61,083 nt of DNA from Actinomortierella ambigua (GCA_016098155.1 JAAAJB010000109.1:1-61083); one strand, 5' to 3'; shown: positions 12,336-25,314, counted from the first letter of the stretch. Translations and numbers: made by a program. The notes: generated by a model from the letters alone, not told the origin.

Positions 12336-13598
12336 ATGCACATCCCATCTCCCTCTGTCCTGACCACTCTCCTGGCTGGACTTCTCGCCGCAAGCCAGGC
12401 CACTGCTGCACCCGTCGCTTCCAAGGGACTCAAGCCTATCAAGCAGGTCCAGCTGGGCCCTCGCCCCTACTACCTAGTGGACGACCTTGAGGATGGACCC
12501 CTGAAGAAGAAGCTTGCATCGTGCACAAATAAGAAGATGAAGGCCTCCTCGTGGTCCATCGCTCACCGCGGCGCTAGCTTACAGTTCCCCGAGCACTCTA
12601 GAGAGGCCAACCTGGCCGCTGCTCGCATGGGTGCCGGTATCCTCGAGTGTGATGTCGCCTTCACCAAGGATCGCGAGCTGGTCTGCCGCCATAGTCAATG
12701 CGACCTGCACACAACGACCAACATCGTCAACATCCCCGAGCTCAATGCCAAGTGTACAAAGCCATTCTCCCCAGCCAAGGACGGCAAGCCAGCAGCCGCC
12801 AAATGTTGTACCAGCGACATTACGCTCAAGGAGTACAGGACCCTCTGCGCCAAGATGGATGGCTTCAATGCCAGCGCCACCACGCCCGAGGCGTACCTCC
12901 GCGGAACACCAGACTGGCGAACCGATCTCTACTCCACTTGCGGCACGGTCATGACCTTCAAGGAACACCTCGCTCTGACGCGCGACCTCGGTCTCAAGCA
13001 CACCCCCGAGCTCAAGACGCCCGAGGTCAAGATGCCCTTTGAGGGCGACTACACGCAAAAGATGTATGCCCAGCAGCTGATCGACACGATCGTCGAGGCT
13101 CGCGTCCAGCCCAAGGACGTTTTTGTGCAGAGCTTCCTTTACGACGACATCCTCTACTGGCTCAAGGCCACCCCAGCCTTTGGCAAGCAGGCCCTGTACC
13201 TCGACAACAACGGCGATGCCCCCGGAAGCCTCGCCAACGCTGCAGCCAAGCTGAAGCAGTATGCCAAGGACGGCCTCAAGTACATCGCCCCGCCAATCAA
13301 CTACCTCGTCGCCAACAAGAATGGTGCGATTGTTCCCAGCAGTTACGCGCAAGAGGCGAAGAAGCGCGGTCTCAAGATCGTCACCTGGAGTCTGGAGCGC
13401 TCTGGACGCATCGCCGATGTCCACAAGAACGGCAATTCCTACTACGGCCCTATCCAGGAGATCGTGACCACGGATGGCGACATCTTCCGCGTGCTGGATG
13501 TGCTTTGGCAGAAGGTGGGCGTCGTGGGTGTCTTTTCGGATTGGGCTGCCACAACCACATACTATGCCAATTGCTTTGGCATTAGCCTCAGAAAGTAG
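12336..13598 (+). CDS. Secreted glycerophosphodiester phosphodiesterase (GDPD family)
   Basis: Hydrolyses glycerophosphodiesters to glycerol-3-phosphate and an alcohol; as a secreted enzyme it would help scavenge phosphate and choline. Single exon, 420 residues. Signal peptide about 1-24 (Leu/Ala core, ATA-A end). The catalytic pattern of the TIM-barrel family is intact: the HRG motif at His77-Gly79, metal ligands Glu104 and Asp106 in ILECD, and the second catalytic His119 in CRHSQCD. Later blocks such as FVQSFLYDDILYW and LKIVTWSLERSG match the C-terminal barrel strands. Several Cys in the segment after the second His suit an extracellular protein. TATA box 63 bp upstream and AATAAA 40 bp after the stop. 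Confidence 0.92.
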   Translation: MHIPSPSVLTTLLAGLLAASQATAAPVASKGLKPIKQVQLGPRPYYLVDDLEDGPLKKKLASCTNKKMKASSWSIAHRGASLQFPEHSREANLAAARMGAGILECDVAFTKDRELVCRHSQCDLHTTTNIVNIPELNAKCTKPFSPAKDGKPAAAKCCTSDITLKEYRTLCAKMDGFNASATTPEAYLRGTPDWRTDLYSTCGTVMTFKEHLALTRDLGLKHTPELKTPEVKMPFEGDYTQKMYAQQLIDTIVEARVQPKDVFVQSFLYDDILYWLKATPAFGKQALYLDNNGDAPGSLANAAAKLKQYAKDGLKYIAPPINYLVANKNGAIVPSSYAQEAKKRGLKIVTWSLERSGRIADVHKNGNSYYGPIQEIVTTDGDIFRVLDVLWQKVGVVGVFSDWAATTTYYANCFGISLRK

Positions 13599-14155
13599 AC
13601 TTCAACTTGTGTACCATATAAAGACAACTTCGGGTGTAATAAATTATCAAATCCTTTTTTCATGTGGGCAAAACCGTGATATGCAAATGTTCAGCAATTG
13701 CAAAAGGCCCGACTTTTTGCTGGTGGACAGCGGTGTGTCATAGCGAAAGGGATTTTCGTCATTCGTTATGACCGCACTTAGTACAAGGGCTTAACAAAAA
13801 AAAAAAAGAATCCCCTTTTCTTGGTTCGAAAAGAAAAGGAAACACTAGGGGACAGTGAGGGATGGTGGAATGTGAGCTCTCAAAGAAACCGTTTTTTGTA
13901 AGAAGGAATGGAAAAGGAATGTATGATTTCCATCATTCGTCTTCAATGATGCTCTGAACTCAATAATTTTTGTCTTTCGTCCCCTCCCCCGACACACACA
14001 ACAACGGCTGCAGCCCCGAGTTGGAGGCCTCGTGCCGCAAGGACTGAAAACTAGTAAGTGATGCTCGCTGTTTCACTGTAGCTGTGATATGGTGCTGCTA
14101 GAGAATTGGCGAATAAATACAATAGTTGGAGTACCCTAAAGGCATCATCTCTATT
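13599..14155. other. Convergent 3' intergenic region
   Basis: Lies between the stop codons of the glycerophosphodiesterase (+) and the kinase (-). Apart from the polyadenylation signal and an A run near 13795-13807, nothing gene-like is seen. Confidence 0.5.
13638..13643 (+). terminator. Polyadenylation signal of the glycerophosphodiesterase gene
   Basis: AATAAA 40 bp after the stop codon, on the coding strand. Confidence 0.55.
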
Positions 14156-17100
14156 TTATTCGGCCATTCCACCACGGTTCATGCGTTGTACACGCTCTCG
14201 GACAGACTCGATAGGCTTATCCTCCATTTCAGCGTCCTCCAAGGCACTTTGCAATGACTGGCTCCTCGGCCCAGACAACGACGAAGAAACGCCTGAAGCA
14301 GGAGATGATACGCGCCCGTACCCTTTGAGAACCCCACGACCACGTCGAGGCGGGCGTGAGAGTATCTCCTCCTCCTCTTCTTCTTCTTCTTCACGGCGAA
14401 TGTAGTCCAGAGATGGCCGAGCACTGCTGGGTGGACTTGCAATACTCCGTGAACGAGGGCTGCTGCTACCACTGACAATCGAGGCTTCAAGAAGGTCATC
14501 CTGATCAAAATCATCCGCACTTGGGAACCTGCGCTTGAATGCCTCCTCCTCACCAACAGCGAGATTACCCGCGCCATCCTTCATGCGGAACCGTGTCGGT
14601 TTGGGCATCAATTCGGGCTTTTTACCCTGTGGCAGAGGGGATGCATTGTTGCTGGAAGACAGCCCACGCGATCGAGCGGGCTTGGCCACTGATGATCCTG
14701 TTGGGCCGCTCGATTCGGTAGTTACGGCACGAGGCCTTTCCGACGAGCGAGGGGGTGCAGTAGGCGCCAATGTCGTCGTATTCGTGTTCGAGGAGGCCGG
14801 GGTGTAGGTTGTTCTGGGCACGTAGCCTGTCTCTCCGTTGACTGTGGTGCCGCTTCCTCCTGCCCATGGCTTTCTCGACGAAGCTGTCGACGCCATCGTG
14901 GCCGTCGCGCTCGTCATGGTCGATGCTAAACTGCTCACAGATGCTGAGGGTGACAATGTAGCCGACACGCTGGGGCTTTGTTGGCTGTGCAACATCATAG
15001 ACGACGCTGTGGACGAGCTCAAGACAGACGAGGACGACGATGGGCTACTGCCATAGTGGTTCACAAGGCTCGAAGATGTGTTGACACTCGTCGCACTTCT
15101 TCCCGACAGTTGAGGCGGCAATTGCGAATCTTGCCTCTGTTGTGGCGACTGTGCCTGACGCTCTTGCTCCTTCTGCGCCCTTCGTTTTGCGATCCATCTC
15201 TCTTGCTGTGACTGAAGCTCTCGCAATTGCTGGTCCTGCAACCGTTGCTGTTGAACACGATGCTCGCGCTGCTGCTCCTCCATCTGTCGCTGTTGCTGCT
15301 CAACGAGTTCGCGACGTTGGCGTTCAAACTGACTCCGGATCTGCTGAATCTCATCGTCGTCATTATTGCTATGGCCAGGCTTCGCCGGCTCGCTCGGCTT
15401 TGGTGCTGCTGTAGGGCGTAACGATGTAGCAGTGAGGCCACTTTGTGAATGGTTGTGACTATGGCTAGGTTTGGGAGGCGGAGCTGGCAACGCCATCTCC
15501 GAAGATGTGGTACGCAGAGGAATGGTGGGTGTTTTGGTACCAGGCACCTCCATCGATGCACCTTGGCTTGACATTGGCAGTGGGGATAAAGAGCGAGAGT
15601 TGTTGGGCTGAGAACCATGAGGGACCAAGGATGAGTGGCCCAATCCCAGACCCGACACATCGGGTGACATCATAGCAGGGGTGTTGTGTGATGATGCTGA
15701 GGCTTGCTGGTATGAGGCGCCGCTGTTGGAGTTTTGCTGCCGGAGACCATCCAGAGTTTTGCTGGGATCAAGAACCTTAGCTTTGCCACGGTTGTCGGGT
15801 GCTCGAGACAATTCAGTGCTAAACTGCCCCAGTTGCTCGAGCTGCTGTTGCTGCAACAATTCCATGTGGTCGTGCTTACTGCCTGTCAGTGGTGGATACT
15901 TGCTAGCGGCCGCCTTTACTGCCGATGAAGTGCTGTTGCTGCCACTGCTGTTGCTCGAGATGGAGTTGTTGCTACGATGAGACGCATTTGCTGGACGAAG
16001 AGGTGCTGGATGAGCAGCGCCTTGAGCAGGAGAGATGTTAGAGTATGCCGAAGAGCCCGATCCAGCTCTCGAAGACGAAGTCGCAACATCACCACCGCCA
16101 AGACCCAGGTTTCGCAGGCGAGCTTGCAGAGAGGGGCCAGTGAGCTGGGCAGAGGGTGACTGCACAGGCGCAGTGCTCGTCAGAGAGCTATTGCTCTTGT
16201 TAGAATACACCGTTCCAGAGGGAGTAGAATCGCTCAATAGCAAATCCATGGCAGTAGGCTTGGAAGTTGTTGAAGGTGTAGCCATAGCAGACAATGGGCG
16301 GGGTCCTTTGGACGTTCCAGGGCTGCTGGTGACGTTGTTGCTAGGTGCACTGCTTGTTGTGGAGGAGGTTGAAGCGATGGTTGACTTGAATCCAAAATCA
16401 CCCACACTTGTTTTGGGCTCTTCGAATCCCAGGCTAAACTTGGCAGATGTAGAATTGGCTCCATTCGTGCTGTTGCTACTCCCGCCGAAATCAAAACCGT
16501 CGCCTGATGACGTCGAGTTTGCACCAGCCGCCGAAGGGAACGTGCCGAACGAGTCGTCAAAGCCAGCCTGAAAGTCCGTCGTCGAGGAAAAGGCGCCAAA
16601 TTCATCCCCCAAGGCGTTTTCCTTTTTGGTAATAATTGCTGGCTCGTTTGGCATCGACTCTAGCGCAGGGGAACGAGTGGGTCGGCCACGGCGCATAGGT
16701 GCGATCGAAGGCAGAACGTCCATAGGTCTTGACATCGGTGCCGTCGTGAAGATATCCATCGATGTCGCAGCTGAAGGGGCGGCTTGATTATTTGCAGAAA
16801 AGCTTGCTTCGGGATATTTCTGCTCAAGCGAGGAAAAAAAATAGAATGTCGAACGGTCAGAGGGGTATGTCCTCAATGGAGATCTCTGAAAGACATCAGC
16901 ACACAGCGGCAAGCAGCCCAGCACTTACATTCTGGATCGGGCAAGGCAAGCCTCGGATAATCGATGTCATTTCGAGGACCTGATAAATATTTGGGCGCTG
17001 GCTGGGCTCCTCCTTGAGCATCGAACGAATGAGTCCCTTGAGCTCGTTGGAGAAGATGGGTTGATCTGGGATTGTGTATCGAGCATTCAGGATAGCGAGC

Positions 17101-18311
17101 TGGCCTTGCTCCTCAAATGGTGTCGTGTAGTAGCAAAGCTTGTAAAGCAACACGCCCAGTGCCCAAATATCAATCTTTTCGTCGATTCCCTTGCGCATGT
17201 AAAGGTCCAACATCTCTGGCGCACGATATTGCAGTGTGGTGTGGTTGTTGATGTCTTCCTCGAGCAATTGAATCTCTTTGACCGTCTTGGGTATATTGTC
17301 GCCTCGCAGGATGTTGGTCGTCGCAGATCCAAAGTCGCAAAGTTTGTATTGGTTGTTGGACAGAAGGATGTTTTCGACTTTGATGTCCCTGTGTAGCACT
17401 GGAGGGTCATGGTAATGCATGTACGCCACAGCCTAGAGGTAAACGAAGGTCAGTTGAGTTGCCTGGAATCATGAGGGGAAGGAGGAGGGCCGAAGAAGAA
17501 AGAGACAGAGAAAGAGAGGGGGGAACTGCATTTGACACCATCTTGGTAGCACAGTGACGACAGAGCCGTCATGATCCGTCCAAGATTCAGTGTCCTGGGA
17601 AACAGGTCCAAAGAGCAGCACTCACCTCACAGACATTGGAGAAGATCTTGAGGATCTCGGGTTCTGTCAGGCGATGCTGCAGCCGGCGATTCATAATGTC
17701 GATAACGGGGCCGCCTATGAAAATGAAAGTCGGGATTCAAAAGTAAGTCGTTCAGCCCTAGGCTTTTGAGAGGGGGTCCACCCCAGAGTCGACAGCTGTG
17801 TCGTTCAGCAACAGCGAATCTTACCAGCACAATTCTCCATGAGGATCAAAACTTCATATCCGCCGCCCTCTAGCTTTCCCATTGTTGAATCCATGTACTC
17901 GACAATGTTCTTGTGCTGGCCAAGACGTTTCTATTCACAATAGCAATGTATATTGTTCAGCAGAGAAGGAAAGGCGTTAGAAAGAGGGGCGGAGGGGGGG
18001 GCGTGACCAGTTGGACCAAGGGATGCATCTCGCTGTCATGTCATCTATTTGCTTCTCCTTACCATGGTTTCAATTTCATTGTTCACAATGGCGAGGCGCT
18101 CTTTGTCAGCGACGGCGATGCGCTTCACAACGACGGTCGAAGGGGGGCCTCCGAGCAAGCTGGCTAGGTAGACGTGAGCAAACCCGCCTTCGGCGATGTA
18201 GCGTTCGAGGATGACGGCGTACTGACCTAGCTGAATCTGAGTGCCTGGCGGGAATGTGCCTGGAGGGGGGACAGCTGGTGCCATCACTGAACCGCCATTC
18301 ATGACATTCAT
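14156..18311 (-). CDS. ARK1: Ark/Prk (NAK/AAK1-GAK) family serine/threonine kinase
   Basis: Cytosolic kinase of the family that phosphorylates endocytic adaptors and coat proteins and turns over cortical actin patches. Exons 18311-18063, 17930-17825, 17714-17626, 17432-16929 and 16819-14156 join in phase to 1203 residues. The kinase domain is N-terminal: Gly-rich loop AEGGFAHVY (40-48), VVVK lysine 63, HRDIKVEN with Asp164, DFG at 181-183, RAPEM, and IDIWALGVLLYK. The AEGGFAHVY loop and LCDFGSATT are characteristic of NAK kinases. The ~890-residue tail is low-complexity Ser/Thr/Pro/Asn-rich, with a Gln/Arg-rich coiled-coil segment (…QQQRLQDQQLRELQSQQ…) and Phe-Gly/Phe-Asp patches. Yeast relatives have similar long tails binding actin-patch proteins. 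No missing catalytic residue. Confidence 0.93.
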
Positions 18312-18813
18312 GGTTGTATGCTGGAAGACAAGAGGAGAGAGGGAGATGGGGCAATGCGAGGAGGAGCCACGCTTCGAGAGGAGTGTCGTTCACAAGGTGG
18401 TAGGGAGGATGGTGTGTGCCTGGTGACAAGAATGAGTGGAGCTAGGTGTCCTTTGGCAGCGGGGATGATGAGTTGTTCGCTCTTAAACTTGCCACGCAGG
18501 TCAATGTGTAGCAGGCAGGTACGGGGAGGGGAACGGGGCGGGTGAAAGTCAAGTTGAATGAATGGGAAGGAAAGGAGAGCGAATGCATTGAGTTTACGGC
18601 GAGCAGCCTTTTTGGCTGCCCCTGCTCTCTCCCCCCCCCCATCATTTCAGCAGCTCTCTTGCAGCCGTCGTATCCAACCAATAATGGCTGCATTCCCCTT
18701 TTTTTCTTCCATTGCCATTTTCAGCACCATCGGGGCGAAGAGGGGGCCACGTTTCCAATTGGGAACTGGGATGGATATATTTTGAGCACAATATACTATA
18801 TACAACGGGATGC
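18312..18813. other. Kinase promoter and acyl-CoA synthetase 3' flank
   Basis: 500 bp between two minus-strand genes. CT/GA-rich; no TATA box I would insist on; no gene seen. Confidence 0.45.
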
Positions 18814-21473
18814 TTAAAACTTCTTCCACATCTCGGTGATCTGCTTCTCATGGGCCTTGCGGACCTCGCGACGCTTGATCTTGCTGCTCGACGTCATGAA
18901 ACCGTTCGTCATCCAGTCGCTATCATCGACAATCACACCCATGACCGTCTCCGTCCTGGACAGGCCCGCTGTCTTGGCCTGCTGCTTCAGAATCTCGAGA
19001 ATCTCCTTGTCGGACACACCCTTGTGCGAAGGCTCGACCACAGCCAAAAGACAAGGGGAACCATTGTCGGCAATGATGCAGATGCTCTTGATCTCGCGTG
19101 CATCGCGGTAGACGGCCTCGCACTTCTCCAGTGCGACATACTCGCCGTGCTGCAGCTTGACCAGGTTCTTGACACGGTCCTTGATCGACAGCGTACCATC
19201 CTCGGAAACGGTGCCAATATCGCCGGTCTTGAACCACCCGTCCTCGGTCAGCACCTTCTCAGTCTCCTCGGGCAGCTGGAAGTAACCCTTCATCACCGAG
19301 GGACCACGGAACCAGATCTCTCCCGAACCATTGTCGCCCGTGTACTCGGTGTCAGGAACCGGGGCGAGCTTCATCTCCAGGCTGGGCGCGACAGGACCGA
19401 CGGTGCGGAGGCGATGACCCATGCGAGGGAGCGTGACGGCACAGACACCACAGCACTCTGTCAGACCATAGCCAGCAATGACATAGCACATCACCATGCT
19501 CAGGAACCAGTGCGTTTCATCACTGATACCGGCACCACCGGTCAGCGTCAGACGGAGGCGGCCACCCACCAGCTCCTTGGCTTTGCCAAAGACGGCAGAG
19601 TCGATCATACGAGTGACAACGTTCTCAGAGCCCGTGGCCTTGATGATGGCCCACTTGGTGTTCAGTGCAGCGTAGAACACCGAGCGGACAACGAAAGACT
19701 GCTTGTTCACCTCGGCCAGGATACCCTTGCGAATGCGCTCCCAGATGGTGGGGACACCAGCCATCAGTGTCGGCTTGAGTGCTTTGAGATCGCCCAAGCC
19801 CTTGGAGCGGCCGTTGCTAGGTGCCACAGCGTCATCCAGCAGTGTTCTTGCACGGCCAAAACCGAGACGGCACCCCTAGAATAGTTGGTAGTTTTGAGCA
19901 AGAACGCCATTGAATTTTGAGTTCATTTTGTAAAACCTCATCGTGGAGAGAGACCAGAAACGCCACGAATGACAATCCACATGTTCCATTCTCCGCATAC
20001 CAAACACCCACATCGCATTTCTGATATCATCGTCATGAAACATCCCCGCCCCCCTTTTTTTTTTCTTACCATGGAGACAACAAAATGTGAAATGACAAAC
20101 TCAAGAACGTGAGCAAGAGGCAAGTACGAGATGACAATATCCTCGTCTTGGTTGAACTGATCGCCGACCATTGCTGCTGCACTACCGATCGACGCCATCA
20201 GGTTGCCGTGCGTCAGCTGGGCGCCCTTGGGGGTGCCCGTGGATCCAGAGGTGTACATCACGCATGCCAAGTCGTCGGGAGCAGGGTAGTTCAGCTCAAC
20301 CTCTTCGTTGCTGTCATCGCCGGCTGCCGACGACTCTTCGGTCAGATGGTCCCCGTTGACAGCGGGGGCTTTGCCCTTTTTGGTCGAACGCTTGAGCTCA
20401 TCAATGTGGACCAGGTTGAAGTTTTTGTTCTCAATCTTGTCCAGCTTGGCAACAGCCTCTTCCACCTCCCAGTCCTGGCCCGTGTAGATAATTGTGTGCA
20501 CAGTCTGGCTGCCGCTCTTTTGGATCAGCTTGGCGACAACAGGCAGTGTTGATGGGTCGGCAAAGATGGCTTTGGGCCGTGCCTGGTCAATAATGAACTG
20601 GATCGACTTGTCGTCCATCGAGTCATATGCTGTGACAATAGTGATCGACTGTGTGAAGCAGGCTATGACGGCAGCGGAGAAAAGAGAACGGGAAGAGAGG
20701 GGCGGAGGGCGGAGAAGGAAGAGGGAGGGTTGTGTGAGCATCCCCGATCATTTCACTCTGTCTTCAAGTCCGAAGGGCGAATAACATGCAGGAGCGCGTC
20801 TCTTACCATGTGCTGTGAGAATCCACTCTGGGCTGCGAGATGAAGTATTTTTTTTTGGGTAGGGTGAAAGAGAACGACGACAACAAGGTGGTATGATCTG
20901 GTTAGTGCTGTTGACAATCGACATATATCTCTCCTTGTTTGTGTCTTTTTTTCACTCCACCGAGTCGATTAGAGGGCAGGGAGGGGGTTCGGCACCACTG
21001 ATAAGTGGTCGATCGTATTGCTGTGTGCAACCATACTCAACAACGTTTGAAAAGCTTACTTACCAAGTAGCCGCAAAGATCATGACAAAGTCGCCCTTCT
21101 TCAGTCCAGTTTGAGTAAGGCCAAGGCCGATCCTGTGGCACTGCTGCTTTGCCTGGCGATAGGTCATCCACTTGTAGTCTGACAACTCGTAGGTAATCCA
21201 CGTCTTGGGCTTTTGGGAGGGGTCGGCCGACTTCTTTTCGACCTTGTGGACCTTGATGATATCGCGCCAGCCCATTGCGTCCTTGTTGTCGTAAGTGTCG
21301 GTCATGTACTCAAAGAGATGGGCCAGGGTGCGGTCCTTGACGTGATAGAGTGGGGGCTCGGGACGGTCGAGCAGCTGATCCTTGCCCATGACACTGCGAT
21401 AAATGCTCTGTTCCTCGTCGACCTTGACGGCATACTTGCCGTCGACACAGGTAGGCTTTGGTTGCTCAGACAT
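18814..21473 (-). CDS. FAA1: Long-chain fatty-acid-CoA ligase (acyl-CoA synthetase, with a 26-nt microexon)
   Basis: Activates long-chain fatty acids to acyl-CoA with ATP, for lipid synthesis, remodelling and beta-oxidation; membrane-associated. Exons 21473-21064, 20832-20807 (26 nt), 20662-20070 and 19875-18814 are phase-consistent and give 696 residues, the usual Faa1/Faa4 length. The microexon supplies PEWILTAH, a conserved family block, so it is needed. ANL-superfamily motifs: P-loop YTSGSTGTPKG near residue 282, the GYGLTECCG substrate loop, the WFKTGDIG hinge region with SIKDRVKNLVKL, and the C-terminal Lys-rich end. No transmembrane anchor or peroxisomal tripeptide is evident (it ends WKKF). 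A TATAAAG lies about 170 bp upstream. Subfamily symbol is by similarity only; other Faa paralogues are possible. Confidence 0.94.
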
Positions 21474-21638
21474 GATACGTGATTTAGAATGAGAAGAGAA
21501 TGGTGAAACTGGGAATGACTGAAATGAACGGAGAGAAGGGGAATGAAAGAGAAATAGGGAGGGGAAAAGACGCACTGAATTATGACAGTGGGAAAAAAAA
21601 AAAAAGGGAAATTAAGCCTTAGCGCACACAATTGAACC

Positions 21639-21645
21639 CTTTATA
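21639..21645 (-). promoter_or_regulatory. TATA box of the acyl-CoA synthetase gene
   Basis: TATAAAG on the minus strand about 170 bp before the ATG at 21473, followed by a pyrimidine-rich leader. Confidence 0.5.
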
Positions 21646-23725
21646 CTGGGATCTGATCTGATCCACACGGCGACGAGGCGCGCGGTTCAAGGTTGTACCG
21701 CGTTGCCGTCGTGTGCCCTTTGTGCTAACCATGACAGCATTGTCCCTCCTTCCTTTTTGGGTTCAGGCAATATCTGAGTATATTCACTCAGCCAGGTGTC
21801 CGGCTGTCGGGGTCTGTGACAGACTCCTAACTGTCATATGAAAGAGGGCTCCCTCCGTTCTATTTATTATCGCCGACCGATCTGTCCATTCTGCTGATGG
21901 CCGTTGTCTATGTACGTTCGCTGGCCTTGTTTTATTGCCATCCTCTCATGAACGACTATATCAAGAGCGTGCATTTAGGGTTTGAAGGTGTCTTCTACAA
22001 AGTCTGGCCGATCGGTGACAACGCTATTGGAGGAGAGACAGCAACAACGGTTGTACATCCCAAGGGCACTATTAACGCTAGCCAAAAAAAAAAAAAAAAA
22101 GACTTTGCTATGGACAGACAGAATATTGGAATCTGGAAGACGATTGGACACTGAAATTGCAGTCGCATTTGGCCAACCACGAGAACCCGGCGTTGTGCTG
22201 GACGTTTTGACTGGAGCATGCGGCTGTGTGTTTACACAGAATAAGAAAGATGCATAGGATGCCCCCAACTCCGGAGATAATGGCAAAGCGTCACCCCGAC
22301 CTATGCATCAAAAACCATTGCTGAGTTTGTACCGCAGACGGCGCGGAGGAGGGGAAGCCCGCAAAGATGCAAGGCCATCTCTGGGAATGCCCGGTCACGG
22401 TGGAAACAACACCTCAGTTGCAAGGCCCAAGCGGAGAGGGAGGCCATTCCCAACATACACACAACATACCGAGAACATGATCGAACTGTCAGTGCAATGC
22501 CTGATCAGCGGCGCACCAGGCCTGTTATCAGAGACAGAAGATTCAATTGATGGCCATGTAACGCCCTGCGATCTGTATCACGGACTTGTTTCGCTGTATT
22601 TGTCAAGACATTAGTAGGCGCTCTTTCAGACATTGGTATGACTCTCGCACTAATGGAGAATTGTGGGCTGGAACTCCTTTGGAACACTCGATGCAAAGCA
22701 ACTGTGAGCAAGAAAAAGCGTAGGCTATAAGAGCTGGTGATGTGACGAGAGGCACCCAGCGAGCAGAAATAATTCCTTTGGAATTTCCCATGCACGGCCT
22801 ATTGCAGATAATGTTTTCTATAACCCTACGATGCTAAAGCTAGTTTGGCTACCTTCAGGATAAGCTAAACTTGAGAGTGATGGAGAGAGGAGGGAAAGTC
22901 GAATATTTTGGACTCGTACAGACAGTAGTAGCCACGGCGGGTCGCTCATGGCACCATTTGAGCCCAGACAAAGCGGCTAACATGGTTAGAGCTTTCAAAG
23001 GGTCATCGTTTATGTAGAAATGGGATACCATCATTGTTTGTACCGTGTCGAGTAGGCCTTACCGCTTACTGCTGTGGTGTGGCTGGCGCTGGCGGAAAGT
23101 GACTGCCTACTCGTCAGATATTCACATGCCTCAGCTCTCTCCCACACCCTTAACTCGAAAAAGCAACAAATCGTGGATCTAACCAACCGCCACGTACTCA
23201 ATCAAGAACAGCGTTTTAGAAACACTCTAACACGTTCGTCACTGCGGCACTAACGAGGCAATTACATATTCGCAAGCGGCCTATGGAAGGCGTGGAGGAT
23301 ACCCTAAGAGACAAGATCAACATCTAGAAGCTGCAAGGTGCGTTGTGCGCGTAGGTATATTGATTGTGAGCTGTTGGCTGCAGTCAATGTCCACGCACCT
23401 GACCACCTCTCGGAAGGTTCTCCCACTAACACGCCGTTGTCTGCTACATCGTGTCCTTGCGACTCTGCCATTTTATTTTCGAGCATGTGGGGCTCGAACA
23501 TTGCACCTTTTTTATTCTCATGCAATCAGGCGACCTCCTTATAGCTACCAAAAAGGATCACGGACGACTTCTATGCGCCTGGACCAATTGTTGACTTTCT
23601 CGGCGCGTTTGTGAATGGCGAAGGAGGGCTTCCAACCACCAGCGGAAATACTTGAGGGCTGCCTAGAGCTAGGCGCTGCAACATGGGAGAAACGCTACGG
23701 ACACGACCCAGTATACTGTTCTTAG

Positions 23726-23743
23726 ACCTGGTTGATCCTGCCA
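23726..23743 (+). other. 18-nt identity to the 5' end of eukaryotic 18S rRNA
   Basis: acctggttgatcctgcca matches the conserved start of eukaryotic small-subunit rRNA (the universal forward-primer region). The match stops abruptly on the right, where the expected gtagtcat is replaced by ctcactcc. No longer rRNA homology is visible nearby, so it is a fragment or a coincidence and not a gene. Confidence 0.6.
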
Positions 23744-25314
23744 CTCACTCCATACTTGGCATCAGTGAATCTCGCAGGTGGTTCTAATCTTGACATGATA
23801 ACGCAGGATAGCCAGCACTATATCCTTTTGAATCATGGATCATGGTGTGTGTGCGAACGAGGTGTCATTTGGCGACCGCCGTTCATCTCGCTGATATTAG
23901 TCATCCGTCATTTCCGAGGCAACATTGCCACCAAGATGTTATCTCTTCTAGCTCAGCCGATATCTCCAACAATGCTATTGGTCCCTGGCCGTGATATCAT
24001 ATCATGCATAGTCTTGGGAAGAATTGCCTTTTACTGTTTGACATCCAATATCATAGTTGCCCACCTAAATCGTGGCATCCATGAAGCACCGTCAACTGTG
24101 GGACCATTAGATTCGCACTGAATCCATCGACGCTGTATGGGGCGCTGAGCTTGTCGATTTCAAGTATGGGTATCTACACCTGTACGAGATTCAAAACGCG
24201 CGATGTGTATGAGGAGGGGGGCATGATGCTCAGGATATGACCTAGTAGGATAGCGCAACGGCCAGTGCCTTTCCCATCCACCACAACGGGTAACATTTAT
24301 TCTTTCCCTTGTTTGAGTCCTGACCGTTATGATAACGACGATGAAGGAGCAGAGTATCAGGAATACCCGAGGAGACCCTTGTAGTCACTTGGATGACGAC
24401 AATTCGTGCAGTGCGTCCATTCCAATAATCAATGTATTTCTGTATTTCGTGTACTACCTTGGATTTAAGAATTGTCTACAGGTACATCTTTGACTTTAAC
24501 GTGGGTAATGAGAGTCGGGTACTACAGGCTGTTCCTCGATGTGCTGTCTCTATGTATCTCGACGAGCTAACCTGTTTCGGAAGGGGGATTTTGGGAAAGT
24601 TTAAAGCTCGCAATTATGGACAGTTACGAGTGGAGGGAAGTAAGCAAGGAGGGCATGTGCAAACATGGAGTTGGTATCTCACATTCTGAGGTACGTACGA
24701 AATACGAGGCATCATTGATGAAGACAGCCTTCTAAGCCGCCATATTTATCCAGATGCCAGATTGATACCAGGCCCATGGGAATTCAAGATGCCATTTCCA
24801 TTCTTTTCTTTACTGCTCAGGCCACACTGACCCATCATCGTTGACCCTTTGCGCAGATCCAAGCAGTCGCATCGTCTGACCATGCTGAATATGGTTTAAA
24901 CCCTTGTTTCGTTTCCCCACTCGCTGCTAGATGGTCATCGACTCGGTTTGATCGGATTGATAGCTGCATTCAGCATCAGCTCCTGCACCCGACACATTCA
25001 GGTGGGCGGAGCGGCGTTTCCCAGGGTCTGTTTTTCCTTTTCACTGCTCATTTGTACATTTCTTAAGAATATCGAGACATGTTTACACGGAAACTTCAAC
25101 GCTACGCTACGGGGGGCGGAGGACACAGTTGTTGGTTGGTAGACCACTTTGTTTGTCTGTCCCTCGTTTTTTTTGTTGTGGGGTGGGCCCCTTTTTTTTG
25201 TGTTTTTGTTTGTTTTTTTTTGCACAGTGTGTACTTTTTGTTAAATCTCCGCACAAGGGAGATGCTGTTAGACTAGACACATTTGCCCTGTTCGCATGAA
25301 AACGTACATGTCCC

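Noticed and set aside
12579..13424. 281-residue minus-strand frame
   Set aside because: Antisense to the glycerophosphodiesterase with intact catalytic motifs on the plus strand.
18712..19884. 390-residue plus-strand frame
   Set aside because: Antisense to the acyl-CoA synthetase, whose minus-strand motifs are unambiguous; composition is His/Arg/Gln shadow-like.
23945..24010. Another tRNA A-box look-alike (tagctcagccga)
   Set aside because: No B-box, no complementary acceptor stem.
24240..24290. tRNA-like A-box (tagcgcaacgg)
   Set aside because: No B-box (GGTTCGAATCC type) or cloverleaf follows at the right distance.
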